Below are positions 27,444-36,333 of a DNA stretch of 64,000 bases, piece after piece. This DNA is from Oribacterium sp. NK2B42. GTDB taxonomy: Bacteria > Bacillota > Clostridia > Lachnospirales > Lachnospiraceae. Location: assembly GCF_000424445.1 (NCBI RefSeq), contig NZ_AUJX01000004.1, positions 62,001 through 126,000 of the forward strand. The letters run 5' to 3'. Every line of letters begins with the position of its first letter. Positions within the stretch are counted from its first letter, which is position 1. The notes beneath the pieces were generated by a model that ran no database searches, was not told the DNA's origin, and worked only from the letters and a program-made list of their open reading frames with translations. A program made the position numbers and the translations under genes.

Positions 27444-28541
27444 TTATCTCTGTACACGAGCTCCTGCACCACCCATAACGGCTTCAACTTCCTTCTTTGT
27501 AGCCATTGTGGTATCACCCGGAGTTGTCATGGCAAGAGCGCCGTGAGCTGCACCGTAGTTAACAGCCTTCTCTGCATCACCGGTTGTCATAAGTCCGTAG
27601 ATAAGTCCTGAAGCGAAGGAGTCTCCTCCACCTACACGGTCCATGATCTCAAGACCCTTGTAATCAGCTGCCTTGTAGATCTCACCGTTTGCCCAGCAAA
27701 GAGCTGACCAGTCATTAACTGTTGCAGTATGAACAGTACGAAGTGTTGTGGCAACAGCCTTGAAGTTAGGATATGTCTTAACAGCCTCGTTGATCATCTT
27801 CTTGTAGCCGTCAACATTAAGCTCCTTAAGAGACTCATCCTGTCCCTCGATCTTGAAGCCAAGGCAGGCTGTGAAGTCTTCCTCGTTACCGATCATAACA
27901 TCAACATACTTTGCGATCTCTTTGTTTACTTCCTGAGCCTTTGCCTGTCCGCCGATAGCTGACCACATTGAAGGACGGTAGTTAAGATCATAAGAAACCA
28001 TTGTGCCGTACTTCTTTGCTGTCTTGATGGCTGCGATAACAGTCTCTGAAGCCTGCTCTGAAAGAGCTGCATAGATTCCGCCTGTATGGAGCCAGCGAAC
28101 ACCGAGCTCGCCAAAGATATAGTCAAAATCGAAATCTTCAGGCTTTGCCTTTGAGATAGCGGTATTTGCTCTGTCTGAGCAACCCTTTGCTCCACGGATA
28201 CCGAATCCTCTCTCTGTGAAGTTAAGTCCATTTCTGCAAACTCTGCCGATTCCGTCTGTATCCATCCACTTAACAAGTGATGTATCAACACCGCCCTGCA
28301 TCATGAAATCCTCTACAAGGTGACCTACCTCATTGTCTGCAAGAGCTGTGATAACTGCAGTCTTAAGTCCGAAACACTTGCGAAGTCCGCGGATAACATT
28401 GTACTCTCCGCCGCCTTCCCATGCACGGAAGGATCTTGCTGTTCTGATCCTGCCTTCGCCCGGATCAAGACGGAGCATAACCTCTCCCAAAGAAGCTGCA
28501 TCAAATGTACACTCATTTGCCGGTCTTAAATTTAAATCCAT
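27444..28541 (-). CDS. PfkB-family sugar kinase, probably 2-keto-3-deoxygluconate kinase
   Basis: I start this at the ATG at 28541, after AAATGGAGGAAGAT, giving 365 residues. The ribokinase-type fold has the substrate motif EGGGEYNVIRGLRKCFGLKTA and the C-terminal ATP/anion-hole motif VGGGDSFASGLIYG with the catalytic Asp. This size and the GEVMLRLDPGEGRIRTA start resemble clostridial KDG kinases, which phosphorylate 2-dehydro-3-deoxygluconate from pectin and uronate breakdown. No aldolase or isomerase is next to it, so the substrate is inferred. A catabolite-repression site lies in its leader, fitting a carbohydrate role. Confidence 0.8.
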   Translation of the reverse strand: MDLNLRPANECTFDAASLGEVMLRLDPGEGRIRTARSFRAWEGGGEYNVIRGLRKCFGLKTAVITALADNEVGHLVEDFMMQGGVDTSLVKWMDTDGIGRVCRNGLNFTERGFGIRGAKGCSDRANTAISKAKPEDFDFDYIFGELGVRWLHTGGIYAALSEQASETVIAAIKTAKKYGTMVSYDLNYRPSMWSAIGGQAKAQEVNKEIAKYVDVMIGNEEDFTACLGFKIEGQDESLKELNVDGYKKMINEAVKTYPNFKAVATTLRTVHTATVNDWSALCWANGEIYKAADYKGLEIMDRVGGGDSFASGLIYGLMTTGDAEKAVNYGAAHGALAMTTPGDTTMATKKEVEAVMGGAGARVQR

Positions 28542-28619
28542 ATCTTCCTCCATTTTAAAATGAAAATCATACTGTTCATCAGCTTGTTAAACTCATTTTA
28601 TCTGCGACACGCTTATATT

Positions 28620-28635
28620 TTGTAAGCGCTTTCAA
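28620..28635 (-). promoter_or_regulatory. Catabolite-responsive element upstream of the sugar kinase
   Basis: TTGTAAGCGCTTTCAA matches the Firmicute cre consensus (WTGNAANCGNWNNCW) in full and is nearly palindromic. It lies about 12 bp downstream of the candidate -10, a position suited to road-block repression by CcpA. Confidence 0.75.
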
Positions 28636-28646
28636 AAACAATTAGA

Positions 28647-28676
28647 AGTATAGCACAAGACTTCTGAAATCTTCAA
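28647..28676 (-). promoter_or_regulatory. Candidate promoter of the sugar kinase gene
   Basis: On the minus strand TTGAAG (28671-28676), an 18-bp spacer and TATACT (28647-28652) preceded by TGC. The region also forms a hairpin with perfect 11-bp arms, TAGCACAAGAC at 28651-28661 and its complement at 28680-28690, which may end transcripts from the chemoreceptor gene. Confidence 0.5.
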
Positions 28677-28704
28677 GATGTCTTGTGCTAATTTTTCAAA
28701 AATT

Positions 28705-28770
28705 TTATACCTCAACGCAACAGTTCAGCCGGTGGGCCAGGGGGACGGGGTTGAACTGTTATACCTCAAC
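28705..28770. repeat. 12-bp direct repeat bracketing a small inverted repeat at the chemoreceptor 3' end
   Basis: TTATACCTCAAC occurs at 28705-28716 and 28759-28770; the second copy contains the chemoreceptor stop codon. Between them AACAGTTCA and TGAACTGTT (28719-28727, 28752-28760) form an inverted repeat around a G-rich centre. It resembles a small insertion with a target duplication. Confidence 0.6.
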
Positions 28771-30564
28771 AAACTTTCTGGTTGCGGCATTAAGTTTTCC
28801 TGTTACTTCAACATTGTGATCCATAGCCTCTGAGATTCCACTCATATCGCCTACGATCTCCATGGTATTCTGAGCGGAAAGGGTGATGGCCTGTGAGCTC
28901 TCGGATACGGAATTTGTGATGGAAGATACGGAATTTGCCATATCCGACATTATTCCATTAAGATAATCAGCCTTATCCTTAAATGTGATAAGCATTGTAT
29001 TCATGGTATCTGCCGTATTTTCGTACTTATTTCCGGTCTCAACGAAGCTGTCGTAATCCTTTGTTACATCAGTCTTGATGAAATCCAGTACCATCCGGGC
29101 ATTATCGGCAAGCTCCTCAACCGCGTTTGTAACATCCTTACTTATACTCTGGATGTCATTGGCAGTCTTCTTGGAGTTGGCCGCAAGATTGCTGACCTCG
29201 GAAGCAACTACCGCAAAGCTCTTTCCTGCCTGTCCGGCACGGGCTGCCTCGATGGAAGCATTAACAGCGATAAGGTTGGTCTTTTCCGCAATATCAAGTA
29301 TGTTCTTGGTAAGGGTATCGATCTCCTTAACCTTCTTTGAATCTTCAAGAGACTTTGCAAGCACCTCGCTGAGTTCGCTGACCTTCATGCTCATACCCTG
29401 CTTTCTCTCCGTAACATGCTGCTTTATCTCATCAGCTTCCAGCTTGATACCTGAAGCGGTTTCTCTTCCGCCGGTTGCCTCGCGGTTTATCTCATCCGTT
29501 GATGCCTTTACCTCCATTACCTGGTTATTGATAGAAGATACCATCTCCGATACCGACTGCATGCTGGCACTGAGCTCTTCCATGGCAGCGGAGGTACTCT
29601 GTACATTTCCGTTTGACTTGTTGAGCTTCTGTGTGACGGTCTCGGTGGAAGAATTAAGTACCTCAACACCGGACTTAACCTCCTTCATGACATTCTGCAG
29701 AGTCTCTATGAAGAGGTTTATACCATTGATGATATAAACAAGTTCCGATGCACTTCTGGTGTAGATTCTTGTGGTCAGATCCCCTTCACCCTTTTCTATC
29801 TTTCCTATGATATCGCTGACTTCTCTTGAGATACTCTTTATCTTCTTCACTATACCGAAATAGTTGAGAAAGAAGTTAAATACTATAAGGAGGATAAAAA
29901 GTCCTGTACCCTTGATAGCTGCCTCAATTCCGTTTTTCAGCATCAGCATCATTTCCACATTACTCTTGTCAGCCTCAGCTGTAACGGCTTCATCGATAAC
30001 CTTGCAGGCGTGGAATATAGCCACCTTCTGGAGCTCCGCCCTGTTAAAAAGTATGTCATAGGCTGTATCCCGGTTTCCCTGATCGATCTCTGCCACAGAC
30101 TCATCGATCATTACATTAAGCCGGTCATACTGCTTCTGTATCTCCTGAAGGGAGGCTAATGCTTCTGCCTGGGAATCTGCATCAAGCTGCTTTTTAAGCT
30201 CGCTGATGTCTTCTTCTATGGTCTTTCTTGTAGACTGTATCTCCGGAAGCAGCGCCACACGGGTCTCATCGGCTTTTGCCGATACGTAGCCTATGGCCTG
30301 ATCATACAGGGACATGACATCCGATTTAAGCTCTGCTTCCTCTGTGCTCAGGGACAGTACATACTGAGACATTGACCTGCTGTTCAGGGTCTGCTGCTGC
30401 ATCTGTCCTATGAGCATCCGCATCACAAGCATAAATGCTATAAGCATTATGATGTTTATAGCACTTATCTGAAACATTACAGTGCAGAAAAACAAAGGAT
30501 GCTTTCTTACTTTTAGTTCTTTTCCTCTGACTCCGGCTTTTTTAGCCACCATAAAGTTATCCAT
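28759..30564 (-). CDS. Methyl-accepting chemotaxis protein
   Basis: The ATG at 30564 follows CGGAGG, giving 601 residues. A first membrane helix (about 27-52) is followed by a roughly 160-residue helical sensor domain and a second helix (about 216-237). A HAMP region ([19 protein letters not shown]) comes next, then the long helical signalling domain with the highly conserved tip [32 protein letters not shown]. It therefore senses an external signal and controls CheA. The upstream gene encodes a sugar-binding lipoprotein whose stop codon lies only 13 bp before this start, so the two are co-expressed and the lipoprotein is a likely signal partner. Confidence 0.93.
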   Translation of the reverse strand: MDNFMVAKKAGVRGKELKVRKHPLFFCTVMFQISAINIIMLIAFMLVMRMLIGQMQQQTLNSRSMSQYVLSLSTEEAELKSDVMSLYDQAIGYVSAKADETRVALLPEIQSTRKTIEEDISELKKQLDADSQAEALASLQEIQKQYDRLNVMIDESVAEIDQGNRDTAYDILFNRAELQKVAIFHACKVIDEAVTAEADKSNVEMMLMLKNGIEAAIKGTGLFILLIVFNFFLNYFGIVKKIKSISREVSDIIGKIEKGEGDLTTRIYTRSASELVYIINGINLFIETLQNVMKEVKSGVEVLNSSTETVTQKLNKSNGNVQSTSAAMEELSASMQSVSEMVSSINNQVMEVKASTDEINREATGGRETASGIKLEADEIKQHVTERKQGMSMKVSELSEVLAKSLEDSKKVKEIDTLTKNILDIAEKTNLIAVNASIEAARAGQAGKSFAVVASEVSNLAANSKKTANDIQSISKDVTNAVEELADNARMVLDFIKTDVTKDYDSFVETGNKYENTADTMNTMLITFKDKADYLNGIMSDMANSVSSITNSVSESSQAITLSAQNTMEIVGDMSGISEAMDHNVEVTGKLNAATRKFVEV

Positions 30565-30577
30565 TTTGTTCCTCCGT

Positions 30578-31942
30578 TCATCCCTCATAGTAACTCTTGA
30601 CAGCTCTTGCTATCTGTGAAGTAAAGCCTTCGGCATCCATTTCTCCACGGGCATACTCATTAAATATCTTTCCGAACGCATTGGCTGCAATACCTTCCTT
30701 CATATCCATCCAGTGCCAGTTTGAAGTCTTTCCGGAAGCAATATATGCGGATACTACCGGTGCAAAAGGATCCGATGCCACATACTTGCAGGATGTGAAA
30801 GGACTCACAAATCCGGCATTCTCCACCAGTATCTTTTGGCCTGAGTCTCCTGCGCACCACTGTAGGAATGCCTTTGCTTCCTCTGCATTGCCTTCCTTCA
30901 GAACTGCCCACCAGGAAGGAGGATTCGTAAGTATCGTGTCAACTCCCTTGTCAAAAACATACGGAAGCATTCCTACCTTGAAATTTCCTGCCTTATTATA
31001 TTCTGCGGCATCATTTCCCGTCATAACGGCTCCGATCCAGGAACCCTGGGTAACAAATGCATATTTACCGGAAGCAAAATTCTTTACCTGATCATCATAG
31101 GTTCCGGTAACCAGGAGATCCGGATCACTGTATTTCTGAAGGAGCTCAATAAATTCCGCAAATTTCAGGAATCTGTTACGGTCTATGGCATGTTCATTGT
31201 TGATCTTATCGATATAGGTGGTGTCGGATCTGTCGAGACCTGCATCGATATAGTTTCCGAATATGTGGTTTCCGGTTGACCAGCTTAGATTTTCATCTTC
31301 CGCACAGTAACCCACAACCGCAGTAAGCCCCAGCTGATCCTTTTTACTGTCCAGTGTTTCAAATGCTTTCTCCATAAGCTCCGGACCGGTAAGAGTTTCC
31401 GGGTCTATTCCGGCCTTCGAAAGAAGGTCTGCATTATAAATGAGCCCTATTGCTTCTGTGGCATATGGGAATCCAATGGTTCCGTAGTTCTTGTCAACAT
31501 ACTCCGCCTCTGTATCCTTCGCCCAGGCCTGGTCGCTGAGATCCACAAGAAGACCTTCCCAGTTTGCAAAGCCGGAAGACTCGCACACGAAGATATCCGG
31601 CATCTTATCTGAAAGATAATAAGCTTTTAATGTTGCCTGGACATCTACTCCGCTTTGTGCGGACTCAACTTCTACATTCACACCTGTTTCTGCTTTATAT
31701 TTTTGGGCGAGTTCTTTGATCTGAGCATCAACCTCACCTTTACCGTTAAACAGTTTAAGAGTTTTCTGCTGACCGGCTGCCGCAGCCTCTTCCTTTTCCG
31801 CAGCATTATCTTCAGCGATATTGTTAAGCTCTTTCATGTCAACATTAAAAGCTTTTTCCACCACCTCATCTTTGAGGCCACAAGCGGAAAGCATCGATGC
31901 AGCTGACAGTACAAACATGATTCCGAATAAATATTTTTTCAT
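30578..31942 (-). CDS. Extracellular solute-binding lipoprotein (family 1, sugar type)
   Basis: The ATG at 31942, with GGAG upstream, gives 454 residues. A lipoprotein signal peptide ends with the lipobox LSAC ([18 protein letters not shown]). The mature protein has the two-lobed fold of carbohydrate-binding proteins: [14 protein letters not shown]-type start, [45 protein letters not shown] and, near the end, [23 protein letters not shown]. There is an extra Glu/Ala-rich stretch (about 25-55) after the lipid anchor. No permease or ATPase gene is beside it. It is followed by a chemoreceptor and faces a divergent AraC regulator, so it may serve sensing rather than uptake. Confidence 0.9.
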   Translation of the reverse strand: MKKYLFGIMFVLSAASMLSACGLKDEVVEKAFNVDMKELNNIAEDNAAEKEEAAAAGQQKTLKLFNGKGEVDAQIKELAQKYKAETGVNVEVESAQSGVDVQATLKAYYLSDKMPDIFVCESSGFANWEGLLVDLSDQAWAKDTEAEYVDKNYGTIGFPYATEAIGLIYNADLLSKAGIDPETLTGPELMEKAFETLDSKKDQLGLTAVVGYCAEDENLSWSTGNHIFGNYIDAGLDRSDTTYIDKINNEHAIDRNRFLKFAEFIELLQKYSDPDLLVTGTYDDQVKNFASGKYAFVTQGSWIGAVMTGNDAAEYNKAGNFKVGMLPYVFDKGVDTILTNPPSWWAVLKEGNAEEAKAFLQWCAGDSGQKILVENAGFVSPFTSCKYVASDPFAPVVSAYIASGKTSNWHWMDMKEGIAANAFGKIFNEYARGEMDAEGFTSQIARAVKSYYEG

Positions 31943-32129
31943 ATAGTTTCGCTCCCTGTTAAGCTTTAAACCTAAACCCATGCCAAAATAAGGGTCACTT
32001 ATTATTTATCTCGGAACTTTATTTAGTTTTATAAGTTATATGGAAACAAGTATCCACCGTGGGACACACACAAAAAAAAGAACCAAAACCACTATAATGA
32101 TTTCAGTCCATAGGAATAGAACCTGATTC

Positions 32130-32183
32130 TCAGGATTTTGAGAGGCCCGACTTGAGTGAGGGGTAATCGGGTCTCAATCCTGA
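32130..32183. promoter_or_regulatory. Imperfect hairpin in the divergent solute-binding protein/AraC region
   Basis: TCAGGATT-GAGA-CCCGA on one side (with TT and GG bulges) pairs with TCGGGTCTCAATCCTGA. The region 31943-32380 holds the promoters of both divergent genes and no gene. The hairpin may be an operator or leader structure; no binding site is recognised. Confidence 0.4.
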
Positions 32184-32380
32184 TAGTATAGAGTATAGAA
32201 TAGTTAGACTCATTGAAGTCCTTTAATATCTTATTCTATTTTAGAAAATGATTCAATTAATTTTTTGTTTAAAATGCATTAAAATACTGAAAAATTATCT
32301 TATCCAAGTTTCTTTTTGATATTATCAATTTGTAATACTAAGCACTATAATATAGTTATCCAATTATTTCGAGGTTTGAA

Positions 32381-33310
32381 ATGGCTATTATAGGGTATTC
32401 AATTAACAGAATTTTTATCGACACCAAGTCAAGAGACCGGAGCTTCGAGATGAACGAGCCTCATGTACATAATCATTATGAGCTGTTTTATCTCAATAAG
32501 GGAAGCTGCAATTTTTTTATAAAATCCCACTTCTATAATCTGGTTCCGGGAAGCGTTCTTATCATACCGCCCAATACCCCACACAGCGTGCACTACACTT
32601 CGAAACAGCAGTCAGTGCGCACCTTGGTATTGTTCCGTGAAAAGGATGTATTTTTCCCAAATATGCAGTTTATATACGATACTCTTGCTGAGAAAAATAC
32701 CTATATTTTGCAGATACCGGCCATGTATCAGGTGCATGTGGAGCAGCTTATACAGAACATGGAGGCGGAACAGCGTTTCAACGATGAAAGAGTGAGTCCT
32801 GCCATGCTCTCACTATGCCTCATACAGCTTCTGGTTATCATCAGGAGATTCTCCACAGATATAGACACAAGTCTTTTGGATGAACTCCATACAACTAACC
32901 GTCAGCTTAGCCTGGCTGCCACTTTCATCAAGAAAAATTACAATCAAAAGATAAGCCTTAATGATATTGCGGAGGCCAGCGGTTTCAGTCCGAATTATCT
33001 CTCAAGAAAGTTTAAGGAAGACACCGGTATCGGAGTACATGAATATCTTACCTTTATCCGTCTCAATAAGGCTGCCATCGAGCTTGCCCATACGGATCAT
33101 ACCATTACGGAGGTTGCCCTCAATAACGGCTTTAGTGATGCCAACTATTTTAAGGATGCCTTTCACAAGTCTTTCGGTTTATCTCCCAGGGAATATAGAA
33201 AGCAGGATGCGACATCCTTTACGGATCCTGTCGTAACTTTCTCAGATTTTGCCCCTGTTGCAGCCCCTGTCTATTTAAAAACGGAAGACAGTCCGGCAAC
33301 AATAAAATAA
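32381..33310 (+). CDS. AraC-family transcriptional regulator with cupin sensor domain
   Basis: The 309-residue protein has an N-terminal cupin-like sensor (EPHVHNHYELFYLNKGSCNFFI, then LVPGSVLIIPPNTPHSVHY) and a C-terminal AraC/XylS DNA-binding domain with two helix-turn-helix motifs (ISLNDIAEASGFSPNYLSRKFKE and ITEVALNNGFSDANYFKDAFHK). This kind of regulator usually responds to a sugar. It is divergent from the sugar-binding lipoprotein/chemoreceptor pair, the likely target (inference). A strong hairpin with T-rich tail follows its stop. Confidence 0.92.
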   Translation: MAIIGYSINRIFIDTKSRDRSFEMNEPHVHNHYELFYLNKGSCNFFIKSHFYNLVPGSVLIIPPNTPHSVHYTSKQQSVRTLVLFREKDVFFPNMQFIYDTLAEKNTYILQIPAMYQVHVEQLIQNMEAEQRFNDERVSPAMLSLCLIQLLVIIRRFSTDIDTSLLDELHTTNRQLSLAATFIKKNYNQKISLNDIAEASGFSPNYLSRKFKEDTGIGVHEYLTFIRLNKAAIELAHTDHTITEVALNNGFSDANYFKDAFHKSFGLSPREYRKQDATSFTDPVVTFSDFAPVAAPVYLKTEDSPATIK

Positions 33311-33320
33311 ATTAAAAATA

Positions 33321-33394
33321 AAATAAAAAACGTCATAAAGTCTCACCCGACCGCCAAGGATCGGGATATGAACTTCATGACGTTTTATTTTTTC
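33321..33394 (+). terminator. Terminator after the AraC gene
   Basis: AAATAAAAAACGTCATAAAGT pairs with ACTTCATGACGTTTTATTT, with an inner CCCGA/TCGGG stem, and a T-rich tail follows. The A-rich left side makes it usable from both directions. Confidence 0.75.
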
Positions 33395-33408
33395 TATAAA
33401 AGGGAGGA

Positions 33409-33434
33409 GGGCAGGTGACCATTGGTCCCTGCCC
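33409..33434. repeat. Small hairpin with GGGCAGG/CCTGCCC arms
   Basis: The arms extend inward with GACC/GGTC. It lies in the 349-bp gap between the AraC and DUF624 gene ends, with no T-tract. Nothing else but the palindrome at 33583 is seen in this gap. Confidence 0.55.
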
Positions 33435-33582
33435 GAGTATTATGAAAAAAATCTTATTAACTATTGATAACCCATTTCGTTATCATGTCTTTACTATAAA
33501 AATCATCAATGAACAAACTATGTTAATCTTTTGAATAATTTGTAAACAATTGTGAACGGGATATGAACGATGTAATCCGGTC

Positions 33583-33652
33583 GAGCGGTCGGGCATCCAT
33601 TTAAAATCGAGGCGGCTCGGCTTTACGATTTTAAATGGATGCCCGACCGCTC
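33583..33652. repeat. Minimal palindrome related to the nested element family
   Basis: Perfect 27-bp arms (33583-33609 and 33626-33652) enclose a 16-base loop that contains GCGGCTCGG. The arms include GGGCATCCAT-TTAAAA, shared with the arms of the 5588-5944 and 20665-21013 elements, but the core is missing. It ends seven bases from the DUF624 stop codon. Confidence 0.8.
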
Positions 33653-33659
33653 TACTCTA

Positions 33660-34424
33660 CTATTCATCCTTGTTTTTTAAATTCTCCAAATCACGTTCTG
33701 TTTCAGAAGAAGAACCTTCTTTCAGGGTGCCGTCGAGGTTCAGGTCCTGTAGGATGGGGCGGACTTCTTTATCCCTCGAGGGATCTTGTTTCGGCATGTA
33801 TTTTTCGAAGATGTGGTCAAGCATGGTGGAATTTATCCAGGCGAGGAGTGGGTAGCCCATAAGTACCATGAAGGCGGTTATCCAGGCCATGTAGAAGAGA
33901 GCCACGTAGCCGATGGCGATGATGATGACATCACTAATCAGCATTGACAGGGTGGATCCCAGGTATCGTATGGACATGTAGGCTGCATTTGTGACGGTGT
34001 TTTTTACAGTGTTGTCAAATCTGCTGAGGAGGGGCCATACATAGGTGAATACAAATATCCAGATGACCATCATGGCTATGGTGATTCCCTGCAGCAGTAT
34101 TCTTGTGACTCCTGCACCGGCAAGAACACTTCCGAAGAAGTTAAAGTCAAAGACAAGAAGCATGATGAGCAGAAGCATTGGAATCCATATGATTGTGGCC
34201 TGCTTGAAATTCAGCTTGAAGGATCTGAAAAACATTTTAATGTCTCCGTCATCCTCGTTTCTCACTATCTTTAATGTACAGTAATACAATGCTGTTGTTG
34301 ATGCCCCTATGGTTACTATGGGGAGTGAACATAAAATCCACAGTATATTAAGTAATATCATATCTCCCAGTCTTCCGACGAAGCGCCAGATGGGATTATC
34401 GTAATTAAAAAAGCCCTGAAGCAT
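33660..34424 (-). CDS. DUF624 (YesL-type) membrane protein
   Basis: This 254-residue protein has about five to six hydrophobic helices. The N-terminal motif NYDNPIWRFVGRLGDMILLNILWILCSLPIVTIGASTTALYYCTLKI is the hallmark of the family. The C-terminal 45 residues are hydrophilic. YesL relatives occur with sugar transporters and YesM/YesN sensors; the function is unknown. The neighbours here are a BCCT transporter upstream and a palindrome downstream, with the YesM/YesN pair about 6 kb away. Confidence 0.88.
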   Translation of the reverse strand: MLQGFFNYDNPIWRFVGRLGDMILLNILWILCSLPIVTIGASTTALYYCTLKIVRNEDDGDIKMFFRSFKLNFKQATIIWIPMLLLIMLLVFDFNFFGSVLAGAGVTRILLQGITIAMMVIWIFVFTYVWPLLSRFDNTVKNTVTNAAYMSIRYLGSTLSMLISDVIIIAIGYVALFYMAWITAFMVLMGYPLLAWINSTMLDHIFEKYMPKQDPSRDKEVRPILQDLNLDGTLKEGSSSETERDLENLKNKDE

Positions 34425-34500
34425 AATCCTTCTCCTATTAAACTTACCATAAAAAACCCGTGCCGCGGTGGTCGCAACACGAGCATTCTATCACATATAT

Positions 34501-36171
34501 TTATCTATCACCATAGATATATTCCCAGTTACCGATGATTTCTTCAATTTTCTCATCTGATAAATCGTCATCATCCTTTTGTGCAAATGCTTTCTCAGTG
34601 GGCACTGTCTGTTCGGTAGTTTCCACCGGCTCTACGCATTCTCCTCTGAGTTCCCTTATAAATACTCTTGCATCTTTCATAAATGCTGCAGTTATGAGTA
34701 CGATCACAAGTCCTATGGGGAATGCCGCAATGATACTTACCGACTGTATATTGGCCATGGAGCTTTCCGAAAACACCAGTGCAACCGGAAGAAGTATCAG
34801 CATTACCGACCAGAAGGCTTTGATGATATCCTTTGGTTCTTCATCTTCCTTCAGATCTTTGTAGCTGTACTGTGCGGCTACAAGAGTTATGGAGTCAAAG
34901 GAGGTTGCGTAAAATGCTATCATGGCCACAACCAGAACCACCATTACCAAAGCTGACAACGGAAGCTGCTTAAGTATTTCTATGATAGTGATGTAAAGGT
35001 CACCGGTTGCTTCATAGACAGCCACAGAATCAAGCTTTCCCGTTACCTGAAGTCCCAGCCCGTAGTTTCCGAGTATTATAAAGCTCACAAAGGTACTGCC
35101 CATTCCGAAAACATATCCACCGAGAATTGTCTGGCGGACTGTCCGTCCTCTTGAGATGCTTCCGATAAAGAAGGGAGCCGCAACGCACCATACCATCCAG
35201 TAAGCCCAGTAGAAAATGGTCCAGTTTTCGGCAAAACCTGTGGTCCTGAGTGGATCCGTGTAGGTTGAAAGACCTATAAAGTTCTGGGTAAGTCTTCCCA
35301 TTGCCGCAAATCCTGTCTCGATGATGAATTTGCTCTGACCTCCGAAGAGAAGAACGTAAACCAGCAGGCCATAAAAAAGGTAGGTGCAGACATTGGCAAG
35401 TATCGATATGCCAAGCATTCCTTTCATTACCGAGTAGGTGTAGATGATACAGGTCACAACAAGTATGAATATGGTTATGGATCTTTCCGAGATATTAAGG
35501 CCTGTAAGTGATTTTATAACCTGACTGAGTAACGGAGTGGCAACGGAAAAGGTTGTTGCTGTTCCCGCAAGGAGGGCAAATACCGCGAGAAGATCGATGA
35601 GCTTTCCCGGTAATCTGTCAGTATAGCTTCCGAGCAATGATCTGCATGCTTCTGAATATTTCTGTCTCTTACGCTTACGTACATGAAGCATAAAACCAAA
35701 GGACACGGCAAGTACCAGATAGAAAGCCCAGGGGATGGGACCCCAGTGGAAAAGTGTAAAGGTACTTGACCAGTCCATAAGGTCACCCATTTCTTTAGTA
35801 TGAGGATCCACCCAGTAAAGTATCCACTCACAGAGCGAATAAAACAGTATATCTGCCGCAAGACCACAGGTGAACATCATTGAGCCCCAGACAAAAAAGC
35901 TGTATTTGGGCTTCTCATCCTGCTCACCCAGTACTATATTTCCTATATCCGAGCAGGCGATATAGATGGATATCACCGCAAAGGCAAGTCCTATGAAAAG
36001 ATAATAAACTCCGAAGCTGTCACCAAGAAAACTTCTTATATTGTTAATGATGACATTGGACTCCTGAGGCACCACAAAGAAGAACACGCACATCATTCCG
36101 ATAAGAAGGAACGGAACCAATGTTATAAACCAGTCTATTCTGTTTTTGTCAAAAGAAGATTTCTTGTTCAT
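34501..36171 (-). CDS. BCCT-family betaine/carnitine/choline transporter
   Basis: Starting at the ATG at 36171, the 556-residue protein has about 12 membrane helices. The BCCT signature region is present (FYWAYWMVWCVAAPFFIGSISRGRTVRQTILGGY), with the aromatic-rich substrate-box tryptophans and the ERSITIFILVVTCIIYTYSVMKGMLGIS stretch. Such carriers take up trimethylammonium compounds using sodium or proton gradients. The substrate here could be glycine betaine, choline or carnitine. The C-terminal 70 residues are charged, as in osmosensing members. It is the next gene upstream of DUF624, 76 bp away. Confidence 0.92.
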   Translation of the reverse strand: MNKKSSFDKNRIDWFITLVPFLLIGMMCVFFFVVPQESNVIINNIRSFLGDSFGVYYLFIGLAFAVISIYIACSDIGNIVLGEQDEKPKYSFFVWGSMMFTCGLAADILFYSLCEWILYWVDPHTKEMGDLMDWSSTFTLFHWGPIPWAFYLVLAVSFGFMLHVRKRKRQKYSEACRSLLGSYTDRLPGKLIDLLAVFALLAGTATTFSVATPLLSQVIKSLTGLNISERSITIFILVVTCIIYTYSVMKGMLGISILANVCTYLFYGLLVYVLLFGGQSKFIIETGFAAMGRLTQNFIGLSTYTDPLRTTGFAENWTIFYWAYWMVWCVAAPFFIGSISRGRTVRQTILGGYVFGMGSTFVSFIILGNYGLGLQVTGKLDSVAVYEATGDLYITIIEILKQLPLSALVMVVLVVAMIAFYATSFDSITLVAAQYSYKDLKEDEEPKDIIKAFWSVMLILLPVALVFSESSMANIQSVSIIAAFPIGLVIVLITAAFMKDARVFIRELRGECVEPVETTEQTVPTEKAFAQKDDDDLSDEKIEEIIGNWEYIYGDR

Positions 36172-36266
36172 TTTTATACGCCCTTTCCTAAGTTTTGAAC
36201 ATGATAGCATCAGAGTCCCTATTCGTCAAGTTTGTTTTTCTTACAAAAATCATCCGAAAATGGACC

Positions 36267-36321
36267 GTGGGACGGAGTTAGTGGTTCATTTTTAAAAAAT
36301 GAAACACTAACTCCGTCCCAC
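36267..36321. terminator. Long palindrome after the second galactose-binding-type gene
   Basis: GTGGGACGGAGTTAGTG pairs with its exact complement; further A/T pairing around the centre gives a stem of about 25 bp. It is 12 bp from the stop at 36334 and has only a weak T-tract. It may act in termination or transcript protection. Confidence 0.65.
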
Positions 36322-36333
36322 CAGGTTCTCCGA

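Noticed and set aside
30565-30588. Upstream ATG for the chemoreceptor at 30588
   Set aside because: It lies inside the end of the preceding gene and lacks a ribosome binding site; the ATG at 30564 has a good one.
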